DNA from: Bacteroidota bacterium
GTDB lineage: Bacteria; Bacteroidota; Ignavibacteria; UBA10030; UBA8401
Reading direction: 5' to 3'
DNA length: 38,550 nucleotides
Assembly (NCBI GenBank): GCA_005792285.1
Contig: SXSI01000039.1
Location: forward strand, 1-38,550
Every line of letters starts with the position of its first letter. The first letter of the stretch is position 1. The notes under the pieces are model-generated. The model worked only from the letters and a program-made list of their open reading frames with translations, ran no database searches and was not told the origin of the DNA. The translations under genes and the position numbers were made by a program. Shown in pieces: positions 7,508 to 15,686 of the stretch.

Positions 7508-8707
7508 ATGAAAAATAAAACCCAACACTCTATTTCAACAAAAGCGATTCATGGTACAAAGTTCGGTCCAAGAAGAGGTCCTGTAACAACACCAATTTAT
7601 CAAACATCGAATTTTCGTTTTGAAGATTCTGGTGATGCGATCCGTTATGCGAATGGCGATGAATCGGTTTATATTTATACTCGATATAAAAATCCAACAA
7701 TTGAGGAAACTGAAAGTAAACTTGCAGCAATTGCAAATACCGAAAGAGCAATTTTATTTGCATCTGGAATGGCTGCGATAACTACCACTATTCATACTTT
7801 TGTTACCGCCGGTGGAGAAATGCTGGCATTAAAAAGTTTGTATGGTGGAACTTATAGATATTTTCGGGACAATCTTTCCGAAATGGGAATTGGTGTTAAA
7901 TATTTTTCAAATAATCTTTCTGATTTAGCAAATCAAATCACTTCAAAAACTAAATTAGTATATTTTGAATCGCCAACTAATCCAACTTTATCAATGGTTG
8001 ATATTGAATCACTTGTAAAAGTTGTTCGTGCGAGAGAAAAAAAATTAAAATCTAAAATTATAATTGTTATCGATAATACGTTTGCTACATTTTTAAATCA
8101 AAATCCTTTGAGTTTAGGAGTTGATCTCGTAATGGAAAGCGCAACAAAATTTCTCGGTGGCCATAGCGATTTATTGGCTGGTGCATTATTCGGTAAATCA
8201 AGTTTAATTTCTAAAGTAAAATTAAAAAGTAAATATTTTGGAGGGACTGCCGATCCATTTATGGCTTTTCTACTTGGAAGAAGTTTAGCAACTTTTGAAT
8301 TACGTGTATCAAGATGTAATTCAAACGCACTTATTATTGCGACCGAATTATCAAAACATAAAATGATAAATAAAGTTGTATATCCATTTTTGCCTTCACA
8401 TCCCGATTATAAAATTGCAAAAAAACAAATGTCCGGCGGTGGCGGAGTTGTAACTATTGAAGTTAAAGGTGGTGTTAAAAATGCAATAAAATTTGTCGAT
8501 TCACTTAATGTTGCAATAAATGCGATGTCACTTGGTGGAGTTGAAACGTTGGTAAGTATTCCGGTTTATTCAACTCATGTAAATTTAAGTCAAAAAGAAT
8601 TAGACGAGCATGAAGTTACTCCGGGAATGGTTCGGATTTCAATTGGAGTTGAAAATATTGACGACCTTCTGAAAGATTTTACAGATTCGTTAAACAAACT
8701 GAAATAA
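7508..8707 (+). CDS. Cys/Met-metabolism PLP-dependent enzyme (gamma-lyase type)
   Basis: This is a member of the trans-sulfuration family, which covers cystathionine gamma-synthase, cystathionine gamma-lyase, methionine gamma-lyase and O-acetylhomoserine sulfhydrylase. Visible signatures are YTRYKNPT (57-64, partner-subunit phosphate contact), FASGMAAI (84-91), FESPTNPT (153-160), VIDNTFAT (187-193) and the Schiff-base lysine K214 in ESATKFLGGHSD. The C-terminus has SLGGVETLVSIP and GMVRISIGVE. The 399 residues are full length. It precedes mnmH by 8 bp, so the two are probably co-transcribed, and may supply or remove sulfur or selenium amino acids near a selenium pathway. That link is inference. 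The sequence alone does not separate lyase from synthase activity. Confidence 0.88.
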   Translation: MKNKTQHSISTKAIHGTKFGPRRGPVTTPIYQTSNFRFEDSGDAIRYANGDESVYIYTRYKNPTIEETESKLAAIANTERAILFASGMAAITTTIHTFVTAGGEMLALKSLYGGTYRYFRDNLSEMGIGVKYFSNNLSDLANQITSKTKLVYFESPTNPTLSMVDIESLVKVVRAREKKLKSKIIIVIDNTFATFLNQNPLSLGVDLVMESATKFLGGHSDLLAGALFGKSSLISKVKLKSKYFGGTADPFMAFLLGRSLATFELRVSRCNSNALIIATELSKHKMINKVVYPFLPSHPDYKIAKKQMSGGGGVVTIEVKGGVKNAIKFVDSLNVAINAMSLGGVETLVSIPVYSTHVNLSQKELDEHEVTPGMVRISIGVENIDDLLKDFTDSLNKLK

Positions 8708-8715
8708 TAAAGTGG

Positions 8716-9756
8716 ATGTCAACTACAATTTCAATAGGAGAATTTTTATTAAACGAAAAAAATTTTCCAATTATTGATTCACGCTCGCCAATAGAATTTC
8801 AACAAGGGAATATTCCGACTTCGATAAATATTCCACTTTTTACAGATGAAGAAAGAAGTAAAGTTGGAATTTTATATAAACAAAAAGGGAAAGAACAAGC
8901 TACACTTTTAGGTATTCAATTCGCTACAGAAAATTTAGAAAAAATTATTTCTGAATTACAAAATATCTCGACTGGCAAAAATAAAATTTGCATTTATTGC
9001 TGGAGAGGTGGAATGAGAAGTAAAGCAATTTCATGGATTGCTTCAAAAACAAAAATTGAAACTTATAGAATTGAAGGGGGATACAAATCGTTTCGCGGAA
9101 AAGTTAGAAATACTTTTCGAAAAATTTTTAATTTAATTGTGATTGGTGGTTACACAGGTTCGGGTAAAACAAGTTTGCTTCACGAAATAAAAAAAATGGG
9201 AGAACAAATTATTGATATTGAAGAAATTGCACAACATCGAGGTTCTGCTTTTGGTGGAATTGGAACGAAGGGATTTCCAACACAGGAACAATTTGAAAAT
9301 ATTCTTGGATGGGAATTATTAAAACTGGATTGCACGAAACCAATTTTTATTGAAGATGAAAGTCGATTAACCGGAAGATTAGTTTTGCCAGAAGATTTAT
9401 GGAATCAAATTCGTTCTTCGTATGTAATATTTTTGGATCTTCCGCGCGAGTTAAGATTGGAAAATTTGGTTAACGAATATGGAAAACATTCTGAGGAAGA
9501 ACTTTCGACATCATTTATAAAGTTGAAAAAGAAAATTGGTGGAGAAAAAACTACACTCGCTCTAAATTATTTGGCTCAAAAAAATTATTATGCTGCCGCT
9601 GATATTGCTTTAACTTATTACGATAAACTTTATAATAAAGGATTATTATTTAGGAAAAAGGAATTAATTTCGAATCTCAATCTTGCAACTTCAAATGTCG
9701 AATTAAACGCAGAAAAAATATTAAACTTTATTCCAAACTATGTCGAATCAAACTGA
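8716..9756 (+). CDS. mnmH: tRNA 2-selenouridine synthase
   Basis: MnmH (SelU, YbbB) replaces sulfur in 2-thiouridine at wobble position 34 of certain tRNAs by selenium from selenophosphate, via a geranylated intermediate. The 346 residues show the two expected parts. The first is an N-terminal rhodanese domain starting FPIIDSRSPIEF and carrying the catalytic C95 in CIYCWRGGMRSKA. The second is a C-terminal P-loop domain with GGYTGSGKTSLL (144-155), then DIEEIAQHRGSAFGGIG, a strong family mark. The gene overlaps selD by 17 bases, which ties it to the selenium donor. No other mnm gene is nearby. Confidence 0.95.
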   Translation: MSTTISIGEFLLNEKNFPIIDSRSPIEFQQGNIPTSINIPLFTDEERSKVGILYKQKGKEQATLLGIQFATENLEKIISELQNISTGKNKICIYCWRGGMRSKAISWIASKTKIETYRIEGGYKSFRGKVRNTFRKIFNLIVIGGYTGSGKTSLLHEIKKMGEQIIDIEEIAQHRGSAFGGIGTKGFPTQEQFENILGWELLKLDCTKPIFIEDESRLTGRLVLPEDLWNQIRSSYVIFLDLPRELRLENLVNEYGKHSEEELSTSFIKLKKKIGGEKTTLALNYLAQKNYYAAADIALTYYDKLYNKGLLFRKKELISNLNLATSNVELNAEKILNFIPNYVESN

Positions 9757-10795
9757 AATAAAACTTACTTCATATTCACACGGAGCAGGTTGTGGTTGTA
9801 AAATTTCTCCAGCAGTTTTGGATGAAATACTCGGATCTTCCGAAAATAAAAAAGCATTTAAAGAGTTAATTGTTGGGAATGAAACTAAAGATGACGCTGC
9901 AGTTTATGATTTAGGTGATGGGAATGCGTTAATTTCAACAACAGATTTTTTCACACCCATTGTTGATGATCCATTTTTATTTGGACAGATTGCATCAGTT
10001 AATGCAATCAGTGATATTTACGCGATGGGAGGAAAACCAATTTTTGCTTTGGCAATTTTAGGTTGGCCGATTTCAAAAATTCCTGCGAGTTTTGCTAAAA
10101 AAGTAATTGAAGGAGCAAGAAATATTTGCAACTTAATTAATATTCCATTAGCCGGCGGTCATAGTATAGATGCATTGGAACCTTTTTATGGACTTGTGGT
10201 AAATGGAATTGCTCCATTAAATAATATTAAAAAAAACTCAACTGCAAAAATTGGAGATTCTATTTTTATTACAAAAAAAATTGGAGTGGGAATTCTTTCA
10301 ACTGCAGAAAAAAAAGGAATTATTTCTGATGAAGATAAATTAATTTCTCACAAAAATATGTTGACATTAAATAATGCAGGGGAAATATTGGGAAGTTTAA
10401 ATTATGTATCATCGATGACAGATGTTACTGGCTTCGGATTAGCAGGGCACTTACTTGAAGTTTGTGAATCTTCAAATACTTCTGCAAAACTTAAACAAGA
10501 AAATATTCCTTTACTTTGTAGTTTGGAAAAATATATAAATGAAAATGCAATTCCTGGCGGAACAAATAGAAATTGGTCGAGTTATGGAAATAAAATAACT
10601 TCAATTTCAAAAGAACTGCAAATAATTATTTCCGATCCACAGACAAGTGGTGGTTTACTTTTTACAATTCCAAAAAATTATGAGGAAGAATTTCTAAAGT
10701 ATTGTGAAAGAAGTGAAGTGAAGGAAAAACTACCATTTATTTGCAAAATCGGAAAAATGGTTAAATCGGAAGATAAAAAGCTAATATTCGAATAA
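9740..10795 (+). CDS. selD: Selenide, water dikinase (selenophosphate synthetase)
   Basis: SelD makes selenophosphate from selenide and ATP in the cytoplasm, the selenium donor for MnmH. The 351 residues match the PurM-like family. The N-terminal SHGAGCGCKIS carries catalytic C18, C20 and K21. This is the cysteine form, not the selenocysteine form. DDAAVYDLGDG, STTDFFTPIVDDPFLFGQIA, AGGHSI and the glycine-rich DPQTSGGLL near the C-terminus follow. The start at 9740 lies inside the end of mnmH, as in translationally coupled pairs. No selA or selB is seen in the window, so the local evidence supports selenium for tRNA modification only. Confidence 0.96.
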   Translation: MSNQTEIKLTSYSHGAGCGCKISPAVLDEILGSSENKKAFKELIVGNETKDDAAVYDLGDGNALISTTDFFTPIVDDPFLFGQIASVNAISDIYAMGGKPIFALAILGWPISKIPASFAKKVIEGARNICNLINIPLAGGHSIDALEPFYGLVVNGIAPLNNIKKNSTAKIGDSIFITKKIGVGILSTAEKKGIISDEDKLISHKNMLTLNNAGEILGSLNYVSSMTDVTGFGLAGHLLEVCESSNTSAKLKQENIPLLCSLEKYINENAIPGGTNRNWSSYGNKITSISKELQIIISDPQTSGGLLFTIPKNYEEEFLKYCERSEVKEKLPFICKIGKMVKSEDKKLIFE

Positions 10796-10902
10796 ATTAA
10801 TTTTAACAACACTTGCAGAGGAAGTAATGTTTCAGCAAGTTTGAAAGCTCACAGTTTTTATTAAAAAATTATTTAACATTTAAAAACTTATCAAAATCAT
10901 AA

Positions 10903-11229
10903 ATGAAGTCAGTTGAAAGAATTGAAAAATTAAAAGAAGCATTAAAGAAAGATCCAAATGATTCATTTTCAAGATATGCTTTAGCCTTAGAATATAAAAG
11001 TTCCGAAGACTTTCAAAATAGCATAAATATTTTAACGGAAGTTATTCAGCGAGATGAAAGATATGTAGCCGGATATCATCAATTAGGGCAACTTTATGTA
11101 CGATTAAATAGAACAGATTTAGCAAAATCGACATATAGAAAAGGAATTGAAATTGCGGATTTAGTTGGAGACAAAAAAGAAAAATGCGAAATGGAAGAAG
11201 AACTTGAAGAAATTGAAGATGAGTGGTAA
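10903..11229 (+). CDS. Small TPR-repeat protein
   Basis: This 108-residue protein has two to three tetratricopeptide helices. DSFSRYALALEYKSSEDFQNSINILTEV and YVAGYHQLGQLYVRLNRTDLAKSTYRKGIEIA show the A/Y/G/L/A pattern of TPR units. The tail is strongly acidic (EMEEELEEIEDEW). There is no signal peptide or membrane segment, so it is probably cytoplasmic and involved in protein contact. It follows selD after 107 bp and precedes pyrE by 6 bp, so it is likely co-transcribed with pyrE. Its partner is unknown. Confidence 0.82.
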   Translation: MKSVERIEKLKEALKKDPNDSFSRYALALEYKSSEDFQNSINILTEVIQRDERYVAGYHQLGQLYVRLNRTDLAKSTYRKGIEIADLVGDKKEKCEMEEELEEIEDEW

Positions 11230-11235
11230 AAAATT

Positions 11236-11826
11236 ATGAGCGTACATTTAACACAAGAAATAATACAAAATATTTTTACAGAAACTCACGCACTTTTAAA
11301 CGGGCATTTTGTTTTAACTTCAGGATTACACAGTCCTAATTATTTTCAATGTGCAAAAGTTTTACAGTATCCAAATTATCTCACATTATTTTCAACAGCG
11401 CTTGCAAATACATTTCGTTTGAAAGAAATTGAAGTTGTGCTTTCACCGGCAGTTGGTGGAGTTGTAGTTGGAACTGAAGTTGGCAGATTATTGGGAACAC
11501 GAACAATTTTTGCAGAACGCGAAAATGGAATAATGAAACTTCGACGCGGATTTGAATTAAAAAAAGGTGAACGCGTTTTAGTTGTTGAAGATGTAATTAC
11601 AACAGGAGGTTCTGTTAATGAAGTTATTTCTATCGTGCAATCTTCCGGATCGCAACTCTGTGGAGTTGGATATATTGTTGATCGCAGCAATGGGAAAGTG
11701 CAATTTGATGCAAAAAGTTTTTCATTGCTCACAATGGAAGTTATAACTTATAAATCAGATTCATGTCCTCTTTGCAAAGAAAATATTCCAATTACAAAAC
11801 CGGGAAGTAGAGCAATACAAGTATGA
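11236..11826 (+). CDS. pyrE: Orotate phosphoribosyltransferase
   Basis: PyrE joins orotate and PRPP to orotidine 5'-phosphate in de novo pyrimidine synthesis in the cytoplasm. The 196 residues contain GHFVLTSGLHSPNYFQ (23-38, orotate side), PAVGGVVVGTEVGR (71-84), RENGIMKLRRGFEL for the flexible loop, and the PRPP-binding VLVVEDVITTGGS (114-126). A C-terminal CPLCKE pair of cysteines is seen in several clades. The stop overlaps the start of the MscS gene by four bases (ATGA), so the two are translationally coupled. Confidence 0.94.
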   Translation: MSVHLTQEIIQNIFTETHALLNGHFVLTSGLHSPNYFQCAKVLQYPNYLTLFSTALANTFRLKEIEVVLSPAVGGVVVGTEVGRLLGTRTIFAERENGIMKLRRGFELKKGERVLVVEDVITTGGSVNEVISIVQSSGSQLCGVGYIVDRSNGKVQFDAKSFSLLTMEVITYKSDSCPLCKENIPITKPGSRAIQV

Positions 11827-12917
11827 TATTTTTTTTATCGCTTTTTAATAATATAGATGAAAAAATAATTCAATTAATTGGAAAGGGAATGTTGTATTAT
11901 ATTATTAATACAATTATAATTTTATTAATAAGTATTTTAATTGGGAAAATTTTAAAGTTTTTACTTCGCAAAATCGGGAAACAAATTAGTAAAAAGACAA
12001 CCACAACTCTTGACGATCGAATTATTGATGTTTTATTATCTCACGACGTTTCAATTTCACTTATAATTGGTACATACTTTTCAGTTCAATCTATTGCTGA
12101 AACATTACCAAAACGATCAACTTTTTATCGCACATTTGATTTTGCCGATAAAATTCTTTTATCACTTTTAACAATTGTAATTGCAACTGCACTTGTAAGA
12201 GGGATAAATTTACTCACTCGGCAATCGATGATTGCAACAGCTGCTAAAAATAAAACAAGTTTCGATAGAGCGCAGTCTTTATTAATTAAACGAGTTGTTA
12301 CATTTTTTGCGAGTTCAATTTCTATAATAATAATTCTGGATCTTTTTGGACAAAACATTACAAGTCTTTTAACAATTTTAGGGATTGGTTCGTTGGCAAT
12401 TGGTTTGGCTTCACAAGATACAATTGCAAATATTATTTCGGGATATACAATTATGCTTGATCATCCATTTAGACTCGGAGATAGAATTAAATTACAATCT
12501 GGTGAAGAGGGTGATGTTTATGAAATTGGAGTTCGATCTACAAAAATTCTTGATTTCGATAATAATTTAATTGTTGTGCCAAATTCTGAATTAGTAAAGA
12601 CACGAATAATTAATTATTCCGCACCACATGAAGAAACGAGAGTCGTTGTAGATTTTACACTTGCATTTGATACTGATAGTCGAAAAGCAAAAGAACTATT
12701 AACTCAAGTTTTAAAAAATGAAAAAGAATTTCTCGTAAAACCAGAACCGGAAATATTTTTAGTTAAACTAACGGAAAATGGTTTACAATTTAAAATAGTT
12801 GGAAGGGTTGCATCAGTTAAAAATCAAATTAAAGTAGCCGATAGATTGAGATACGAAGTTTATGAATTAATGCGAGCAAATGATATAAAGTTTGCAGCAC
12901 CAAAAATAGCAAAATAG
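11823..12917 (+). CDS. MscS-family mechanosensitive ion channel
   Basis: Small-conductance mechanosensitive channels in the inner membrane release osmolytes on hypo-osmotic shock. The 364-residue protein has an N-terminal hydrophobic helix (about 23-45), further membrane segments near 70-125 and 150-175, and the conserved pore helix TM3 with LLTILGIGSLAIGLASQDTIANIISG. HPFRLGDRI, the beta domain with VYEIGVRSTKILDFDNNLIVVPNSELV, and a C-terminal alpha/beta domain follow. It ends with TAG, which shows that TAG is a normal stop in this genome. It is coupled to pyrE by a four-base overlap, with no evident functional link. Confidence 0.93.
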   Translation: MIFFLSLFNNIDEKIIQLIGKGMLYYIINTIIILLISILIGKILKFLLRKIGKQISKKTTTTLDDRIIDVLLSHDVSISLIIGTYFSVQSIAETLPKRSTFYRTFDFADKILLSLLTIVIATALVRGINLLTRQSMIATAAKNKTSFDRAQSLLIKRVVTFFASSISIIIILDLFGQNITSLLTILGIGSLAIGLASQDTIANIISGYTIMLDHPFRLGDRIKLQSGEEGDVYEIGVRSTKILDFDNNLIVVPNSELVKTRIINYSAPHEETRVVVDFTLAFDTDSRKAKELLTQVLKNEKEFLVKPEPEIFLVKLTENGLQFKIVGRVASVKNQIKVADRLRYEVYELMRANDIKFAAPKIAK

Positions 12918-12942
12918 TATTTTTTTTATTTCTCACAATTAA

Positions 12943-13143
12943 ATGGAAAATAATAAAGATAAAAAAAGTTCATTAAGCTCTTCTGAAAGTAGACAGTATA
13001 AAATTAATATTAGTGGGTGCATTGTAAAATCTTGCGATGGAAAACTTATTGAGTGTTCTTATTATGAAAGAAATAATTGGGTTACAGTTGAAGTCCAATG
13101 CGAAAAATGTAATAAACTGTTTACTGTGAAAGTTGAATATTAA
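12943..13143 (+). CDS. Small cysteine-rich protein of unknown function
   Basis: This 66-residue protein has five cysteines: C26, C31, C38, C53 and C56. The last two form CEKC in VQCEKCNKLF, a zinc-knuckle-like turn. A serine-rich N-terminus (12 to 16) precedes a probable small beta domain. No family is recognised. There is no signal peptide. It sits 25 bp after the MscS gene and four bases before the TTG start of the HAD gene, within a tight same-strand run, which supports that it is real. Binding a metal ion such as zinc is inference from the cysteine pattern. Confidence 0.68.
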   Translation: MENNKDKKSSLSSSESRQYKINISGCIVKSCDGKLIECSYYERNNWVTVEVQCEKCNKLFTVKVEY

Positions 13144-13146
13144 GAA

Positions 13147-13809
13147 TTGAATAAAACTTTTTTTGACATTCGTAATATTATTTTTGATTTAGATGGAACT
13201 ATTGTTGACTCTAAAAAAGATATCGCAGCTGCACAATTAAAAGTATTGCAAGATTATGGAATAAATAATTATTCCGAAGAAGATCTTTATCCGCACATTG
13301 GTAAATCTTTACATGAAACTTTTACAACATTACTTCCTCCAAAATTACACAATGGAATAGATGAAGCATCAAAAAAATATGCAGATTATTATGTTCCAAT
13401 TTCTTTAAACACCACTAAATTGTTTCCTGAAATATTTGAGATTCTAAAAATTTTAAAACAAAATAAATTTAGAATGGCAATTGCAACTACAAAAAAAGGA
13501 GTTGGAGCAGTTAGAGTTTTAAACCATTTTAAAATTTCAGATTACTTTATGCAGATTCAAGGATCAGATAATATTCCATATAAACCCGATCCAACAATAA
13601 TTGAACTAATTTTAACCGAACAAAATTGGAAAAAAGAAGAAACAATTATCGTTGGAGATACAGATAAAGATATTTATGCTGGTAAAAATGCAGGAATTCG
13701 AACTTGTGCCGTAACTTATGGAGCATTAAAAATTGAAGAACTAACAAAATATTCACCAGATATAATTATTAACTCACCATTAGAAATAATTTCTTATTTA
13801 ATACCATGA
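13147..13809 (+). CDS. HAD-family phosphatase, phosphoglycolate phosphatase-like
   Basis: This soluble haloacid dehalogenase hydrolase with a C1 cap is Gph/PpaX-like. The nucleophile motif is IIFDLDGTIVDS (D14, D16), motif II lies in AIATTKKG (T115), motif III is K146 in YKPDPT, and motif IV is VGDTDKDIYAGKNAG (169-183). Length is 220 residues, usual for the family. The start must be TTG at 13147, because an in-frame TAA lies directly before it (13141-13143) and the next ATG is far inside the domain. The end overlaps the nucleoside phosphorylase gene by four bases. Possible substrates are phosphoglycolate, pyrophosphate or nucleotide/deoxyribose phosphates; the neighbour suggests nucleotide metabolism. 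Confidence 0.87.
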   Translation: MNKTFFDIRNIIFDLDGTIVDSKKDIAAAQLKVLQDYGINNYSEEDLYPHIGKSLHETFTTLLPPKLHNGIDEASKKYADYYVPISLNTTKLFPEIFEILKILKQNKFRMAIATTKKGVGAVRVLNHFKISDYFMQIQGSDNIPYKPDPTIIELILTEQNWKKEETIIVGDTDKDIYAGKNAGIRTCAVTYGALKIEELTKYSPDIIINSPLEIISYLIP

Positions 13810-15134
13810 ACGTTGTTGAAATAATTCGAAAAAAAAGAAACAATAATGAACTTCATCAAGAAGAAATTATTTATTTGATAAATGAATTTTGCAATAATAA
13901 TATTCCCGATTATCAAATGTCTGCATTTCTTATGTCAGTTTATTTTCAAGGGATGACGACAACCGAAAGATTTAATTTAACCTCCGCATATATAAATTCC
14001 GGACAAAAGATTGATCTCTCTTTTTTAAATGGAATTAAAATTGATAAACATTCAACCGGTGGAGTTGGTGATAAAGTTTCTCTTATTTTAGGACCACTTG
14101 TAGCTTCTTGCGGACTTTATATTCCGATGATAAGTGGAAGAGGTTTGGGTTTCACCGGAGGGACACTTGACAAATTAGAATCAATTCCAAATTTTCGAAC
14201 CGATCTTTCAATTGCTGAATTCAAAAAAATTCTTTCTACAACAGGAATTGCAATGATGGGACAGTCAGCCGAAATAGTTCCGGCTGATAAAAGAATTTAT
14301 GCGCTTCGAGATGTAACCGCAACAGTTGAATCGCTTCCACTAATTGTTGCAAGTATAATGAGCAAAAAAATTGCAGAAGGAATTGATTCATTACTCCTGG
14401 ATATAAAATATGGCAATGGAGCAATAATGCAGGAATATTCAAAAGCAGTTGAATTGGCAAATGCATTAATTGAAGTTGGAACTCGCTACGATAAAAAAGT
14501 TATTGCATTAATAACTTCGATGGAGCAACCGCTCGGAAATATGATTGGAAATTGGCTTGAGGTTGTTGAATCAGTTTTGTGTTTGAAAGGTAAACAAGTT
14601 CCCGATTTACTTGAAGTTACTTTTAGAGAATCGGCAGAAATGTTTCTTCTCGCCGGGAAAGTTAATTCAATTTCCGAAGGAATTGATCTTTGCAAAAAAC
14701 AAATTCAAAATGGATCAGCGTACAATAAATTTTTAGAAATGGTTAAAGCGCAAGGAGGAGATGTTTCGATGATCAATGATCTTTCGCAATATCCAAAATC
14801 AAAATATACTTTCCCCGTTACTTCATTGCAAGGTGGTTTTATAACTTCAATTAATACACGTGAAGTTGGAATTATTTCAAATGAAGCCGGTGCCGGAAGA
14901 GGAAATTTAACCGATGTAATCGATCCAAAAGCTGGAATTATATTATCCAAAAAGGTCGGCGAGAAAGTTAAAAAAGGGGAATTTATAGCAACACTTTTTA
15001 CAGATAAGAACAATCCTCAGTTAGCTACAAATTTGCAAAAAACATTTTCAATTGGTGCAGAAAAAATTAATTTACAACCACTTATTCGTGCAAAAGTTAC
15101 AATTAGTGGTGTTGAAGAGTTAACTATTTCTTGA
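13806..15134 (+). CDS. Pyrimidine-nucleoside / thymidine phosphorylase
   Basis: This enzyme cleaves pyrimidine (deoxy)nucleosides with phosphate to the free base and (deoxy)ribose 1-phosphate, for salvage or catabolism in the cytoplasm. The 442 residues match the family. KHSTGGVGDKVSL (81-93) binds phosphate; SGRGLGFTGGTLDKLE (110-125) is the family signature; SIMSKKIAEGIDSLLLDIKYGNGA follows; the C-terminal barrel-sandwich domain has EAGAGR and GEFIATLF. It could be DeoA or Pdp, since the two are not separable by eye. It is translationally coupled to the HAD phosphatase gene upstream. Confidence 0.93.
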   Translation: MNVVEIIRKKRNNNELHQEEIIYLINEFCNNNIPDYQMSAFLMSVYFQGMTTTERFNLTSAYINSGQKIDLSFLNGIKIDKHSTGGVGDKVSLILGPLVASCGLYIPMISGRGLGFTGGTLDKLESIPNFRTDLSIAEFKKILSTTGIAMMGQSAEIVPADKRIYALRDVTATVESLPLIVASIMSKKIAEGIDSLLLDIKYGNGAIMQEYSKAVELANALIEVGTRYDKKVIALITSMEQPLGNMIGNWLEVVESVLCLKGKQVPDLLEVTFRESAEMFLLAGKVNSISEGIDLCKKQIQNGSAYNKFLEMVKAQGGDVSMINDLSQYPKSKYTFPVTSLQGGFITSINTREVGIISNEAGAGRGNLTDVIDPKAGIILSKKVGEKVKKGEFIATLFTDKNNPQLATNLQKTFSIGAEKINLQPLIRAKVTISGVEELTIS

Positions 15135-15197
15135 TTAACTATTCATTTTTTTTTACTTTTCTAAATATAAATCAACAAAAATAATTCGGAATAAAAA

Positions 15198-15638
15198 ATG
15201 TCAGTACTAACTTTAGTAAACGAGAATAAAACAGTTGAAGTACCAATTGGTGCAAATTTAAGACAAACACTTCGATTCAATAAAATTTCGCCGTATAAAG
15301 GAATTGCAAAATTTATAAATTGTCGTGGAGAAGGATTGTGCGGAACTTGTCGTGTTGAAATTGTTGATGGAAAAGGTGTTTCGTCCCGCAAAGAGGATGA
15401 AGAAAGTGTTCTCATTTCCAGCTTACCTTTTTACGCAAGAAAAATAGAAAAAAATATTCGGCTCTCTTGTCAAGTTTCAGTTACCGGAGATGCAACAATT
15501 AAAACTTATCCTCTTGTTGAAATTGATAAAGTTGAAACAGAAAGACTTATAATAAAATCCGGAATTGTTGCACTCTTTACATTAATGTTTGGTGGAACTT
15601 TTATTTTTATTTTTCTGGATATGATTAAGATTATTTGA
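15198..15638 (+). CDS. 2Fe-2S ferredoxin with C-terminal membrane anchor
   Basis: Residues 1-105 form a plant-type [2Fe-2S] ferredoxin domain. The four cluster cysteines are C42, C48 and C51 in CRGEGLCGTC, and C91 in RLSCQ. Residues about 119-143 (IIKSGIVALFTLMFGGTFIFIFL) form one transmembrane helix ending just before the C-terminus. The domain has no N-terminal signal, so the ferredoxin should face the cytoplasm as a tail-anchored protein. The redox partner is unknown. The gene stands 63 bp after the phosphorylase gene and 48 bp before the lipoprotein gene. The length (146) exceeds that of soluble ferredoxins by the anchor alone. Confidence 0.88.
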   Translation: MSVLTLVNENKTVEVPIGANLRQTLRFNKISPYKGIAKFINCRGEGLCGTCRVEIVDGKGVSSRKEDEESVLISSLPFYARKIEKNIRLSCQVSVTGDATIKTYPLVEIDKVETERLIIKSGIVALFTLMFGGTFIFIFLDMIKII

Positions 15639-15686
15639 TAATCATTAAACCAATTCATAAAAACTTCGTCGGACAATTTAGATAAA

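Noticed and set aside
10811-10840. Short inverted repeat ACTTGC/GCAAGT after selD as a terminator
   Set aside because: The loop of 18 bases is long and no T-run follows the right arm, so a Rho-independent terminator is not supported.
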